Part shown: piece after piece, positions 61,858-64,000 of the stretch
How the letters are laid out: every line of letters starts with the position of its first letter
Numbering within the stretch: the stretch's first letter is position 1
Source of the DNA: Streptomyces sp. Tue 6430
GTDB taxonomy: Bacteria > Actinomycetota > Actinomycetes > Streptomycetales > Streptomycetaceae
NCBI GenBank assembly: GCA_021568835.1
Contig: JAKGSH010000010.1
Span: 5,332,001-5,396,000 of the forward strand
Reading direction: 5' to 3'
Length of the DNA stretch: 64,000 nt
Translations under genes and position numbers: made by a program
Notes under the pieces: generated by a model
What the model was told of the DNA's origin: nothing
What the model saw: only the letters and a program-made list of their open reading frames with translations
Databases searched by the model: none

Positions 61858-61994
61858 GGTTCCTCCCTGGCCGTGGGCGACTGATGGCACCGTAGAACAG
61901 GACGCCCGGTACGGCGGAGTCGGTTCTCGTGAAGGTTCTCGTGAAGGATGCGGAAGCGGTACCGGGCCGCCGTGCCGGGCCGCGAACGGCGCGA
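61858..61994 (-). other. Upstream region of the RHS toxin operon
   Basis: No gene is seen. A tandem GAAGGTTCTCGT-type duplication lies at about 61929-61950. The operon promoter should lie here but is not identifiable. Confidence 0.4.
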
Positions 61995-62029
61995 GGGCCC
62001 GCCGATGCCCTCTCGGCATCGGCGGGCCC
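61995..62029 (-). terminator. Terminator of the subtilase gene
   Basis: Perfect 15-bp arms (61995-62009 and 62015-62029, GGGCCCGCCGATGCC and its complement) enclose a 5-nt loop 34 bases beyond the subtilase stop. Confidence 0.9.
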
Positions 62030-62062
62030 CTGGAATCCACCCGGGCCGGGGAACCGGACCCG

Positions 62063-63853
62063 TCAGAAGGTCAGGCTCCAGGAGTCGATGTAGCCGGTGT
62101 CACCGCTGTAGTTGTCGGTGACGCGCAGCTTCCAGGTGCCGTCCGCGAGGACGCCGGAGGCGTCGACCGTGTACGTGGTGATGACGTTGTCCGCGCTGTC
62201 GCCGGTGTTGAAGTCCTTCAGCAGGGCGGAGGCGCCGTTCGGGGCGACGACCTCGACCTTGAGGTCACCGCGGTAGGTGTGCTTGATGTCGACGTCGATC
62301 TTCAGGGCGGTGGGGCCGTAGCCGCCGATGCCGCTCACCGAAAGGGACGACGTGACCGTGGCGTTGTCCAGGACGCTCACGTTGGCGGAGTTGGTGAACA
62401 CCTTGCCGGTGGGCGTCGGCGTGGTGCCCGCGCCGAGGGTGGCCGCCGCGTCGGCGAGGCCGGCTCCGCAGCCGCCGGAGCAGTAACCCGGCAGCGTACG
62501 GGCGTTGCTCTTGATCGCGCTCTCGACCTGGGCCGGGGTCACGGACGGGTTCGCCTGGTACATCAGCGCGGCGAGACCGGCGATGTGCGGGGCGGCCATG
62601 CTGGTGCCCTGGTAGGGCTCGTAGTTCTCACTGCCGGGGCCGCGGGAGCCGCTGTTCAGCGTGGACCAGATGCCGTTGGCGGAGCTGACCGCGGTCTCCC
62701 CGCCGGGGGCGGTGATGTCGACGATGCTGCCGTAGTTGGAGTAGGAGGCGCGGTTGCCCTCACGGTCGGAGGCGGCGACGGTGATGACGTTGTTGCAGTT
62801 GGCCGGGTTGAAGCCGGCCGCGTTGGCGTTGCTGTTGCCGGCCGCGACGACGATGGTGGTGCCGCGGTTCACGGCGGCGTTGATGGCGCTCTGGGTGCCC
62901 GCGTCGCAGGCGCCGTCGCCGCCGAGGCTCATGTTGATGACGTCGGCGGGGTTCGGGTTGGTCGGCACGCCCGCGACGTAGCCGCCGGAGGCCCAGGTGA
63001 TGCCGTCCATGATGTCGGCGGTCGTGCCGCCGCACTTGCCGAGCACGCGGACGGGCTGGACGGTCGCGTTGTACGCGATTCCGGCGATGCCCTTGCTGTT
63101 GTTCGTGGCGGCGCCGATGGTGCCGGCCACGTGGGTGCCGTGCCAGGAGCTGTCGTAGTCCCGGTCGGGGTAGTTGTTGCCGCACTCGCCCTGCAGCATC
63201 CAGTCGCCCGGGTCGGCGGCGTTGCTGTCGCGTCCTCCGCCGTCGTTGGCCATGAACGGGTCGGAGATGAAGTCGTATCCGGCGATCACCTTGGAGGAGA
63301 GGTCGGAGTGGGCGACGTAACCGGTGTCGATGACGGCGACCTTGACGCCCTGGCCCGTGGACTTGTCCCAGGCGCCCGGCACCCTCATGCCGGCGGTCGC
63401 CTCGAAGAGGTCCCACTGGCGGGTGTACTCGGTGTCGTTCGGGGTCACGGCCGCGGCGTACATCCGGCGGTCCGGGACGGCGTAGGCGACGTCCGGGTCG
63501 GCCCGGAAGGCGGCCACGACCTCCTGGGCGTCCTTCTTGCCCAGTTCGTCGCCGAGGTCCACCAGGGCGGCTCCGGTGCCGAGTCGGCGGTCGAAGTCGA
63601 GGGACTCACCGGCCTTCTTGCCCTTGGCCGCGACGTCCTTGGCCGCTGCGGCGTCCGAACCGGCCTCGGCGGCCATCGACTTGTAGCCGACGATCAGGCG
63701 TTCGACGGGGGCCTCGCCGGCCGGGGCCGCGGGTGCGGCGGGTGCGGCGGGCGCGGCGGGGGGCGCGGCCACCGAGACGGTGGTACCGGCACAGAGGAGC
63801 GCGGTGGCGGTCGCCGTGAGGAGCGATATGCGCATGCGCTTGGAACCGTTCAA
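62063..63853 (-). CDS. Secreted S8 subtilisin-like protease with C-terminal P-domain
   Basis: The protein has 596 residues from the TTG at 63853 (AAGGCA upstream); ATG at 63835 is an alternative. Signal peptide to about residue 30 (ISLLTATATALLCAGTTVSV), inhibitor-type propeptide (VERLIVGYKS to PDRRMYAA), then the catalytic domain: Asp176 (VIDTG), His239 (WHGTHVAG), Asn340 (AAGN) and Ser418 (GTSMAAPHIAG). The C-terminal 105 residues form a proprotein-convertase P/Homo-B domain (IGGYGPTALKIDVDIKHTYR, GDLKVEVVAPNG, YIDSWSLTF). It is a complete exported protease, separately transcribed; no direct link with the secretion island is evident. Confidence 0.95.
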   Translation of the reverse strand: MNGSKRMRISLLTATATALLCAGTTVSVAAPPAAPAAPAAPAAPAGEAPVERLIVGYKSMAAEAGSDAAAAKDVAAKGKKAGESLDFDRRLGTGAALVDLGDELGKKDAQEVVAAFRADPDVAYAVPDRRMYAAAVTPNDTEYTRQWDLFEATAGMRVPGAWDKSTGQGVKVAVIDTGYVAHSDLSSKVIAGYDFISDPFMANDGGGRDSNAADPGDWMLQGECGNNYPDRDYDSSWHGTHVAGTIGAATNNSKGIAGIAYNATVQPVRVLGKCGGTTADIMDGITWASGGYVAGVPTNPNPADVINMSLGGDGACDAGTQSAINAAVNRGTTIVVAAGNSNANAAGFNPANCNNVITVAASDREGNRASYSNYGSIVDITAPGGETAVSSANGIWSTLNSGSRGPGSENYEPYQGTSMAAPHIAGLAALMYQANPSVTPAQVESAIKSNARTLPGYCSGGCGAGLADAAATLGAGTTPTPTGKVFTNSANVSVLDNATVTSSLSVSGIGGYGPTALKIDVDIKHTYRGDLKVEVVAPNGASALLKDFNTGDSADNVITTYTVDASGVLADGTWKLRVTDNYSGDTGYIDSWSLTF

Positions 63854-64000
63854 GGCAGTGCCTTTCGAAGGTGTGACCCGGCGGCGGGACCGAACCCCTA
63901 AATGGTTAGGTCCATGACAAGTCGGGCTTCCTGCGGCCGCGTGCAGGACGTGATCGGACTGTGGGGGCGGCCGTGTGCGACACGGCGGGCCGGGGAGCCC
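63854..64000 (-). promoter_or_regulatory. Promoter region of the subtilase gene
   Basis: No gene is seen. Around 63898-63911 the plus strand reads CCTAAATGGTTAGG, a 5-bp inverted repeat in an AT-richer patch about 45 bases before the TTG. TTGTCA lies just upstream on the minus strand. The promoter is probably here; exact elements are uncertain. Confidence 0.4.

Overview
The window is high-GC actinobacterial DNA, most likely Streptomyces. The GC-biased third codon positions, GTG/TTG starts, GTGA/ATGA gene overlaps, a regulator/DUF397 pair and a sporulation/stress-type sigma factor all fit. Most of it is one type VII secretion (ESX/T7SS) island with its predicted cargo.

Left edge (1-2515): the end of a probable type III Wadjet defence operon (jetD and the tail of the gene before it), then a SigB/SigF/SigG-family sigma factor. 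2612-6780: a divergent pair of lectin-type membrane proteins (a B-lectin gene on the minus strand; a T7SS-associated gene plus a ricin-type lectin gene on the plus strand) around a perfect inverted repeat. 6920-19461: the secretion machine, made of a beta-helix/tandem AAA+ ATPase, mycosin (mycP), eccC (minus strand), eccD and eccB. No eccE was recognised. 19947-26142: small WXG100-type genes, a WKG-containing 1,207-residue coiled-coil/repeat protein, a YbaB-like gene and another WXG-type partner.

26224-50803 is the centrepiece: about 24.6 kb that reads as one gene for a protein of roughly 8,200 residues. It has a helical/membrane N-terminus, long low-complexity stretches, a 'lonely Cys'-like His/Cys domain resembling clan CD peptidases, an OTU-like cysteine protease domain with two degenerate relatives, and a C-terminal array of seven A modules (HEIGLH) alternating with six B modules (HELTH...GLRDEY). 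That gives thirteen candidate zinc-peptidase modules in one polypeptide. 50917-53241 holds small conserved genes, a Scr1-type XRE regulator with DUF397 partner and a P-loop kinase. 53258-61857 (minus strand) is a second cargo cassette: an SseB-like gene, a WXG-type partner, an RHS toxin ending in a colicin D-like tRNase, its cognate immunity gene, two further putative immunity genes and a remnant. A secreted subtilase with a P-domain closes the window.

Twenty-one frameshifts interrupt otherwise well conserved genes (the AAA+ ATPase gene, eccC, eccD, the ybaB-like gene, the RHS gene and the giant gene). Every one behaves as the loss of a single base, nearly all in a G or C run. I treat them as probable consensus errors and annotate each affected locus as one gene.
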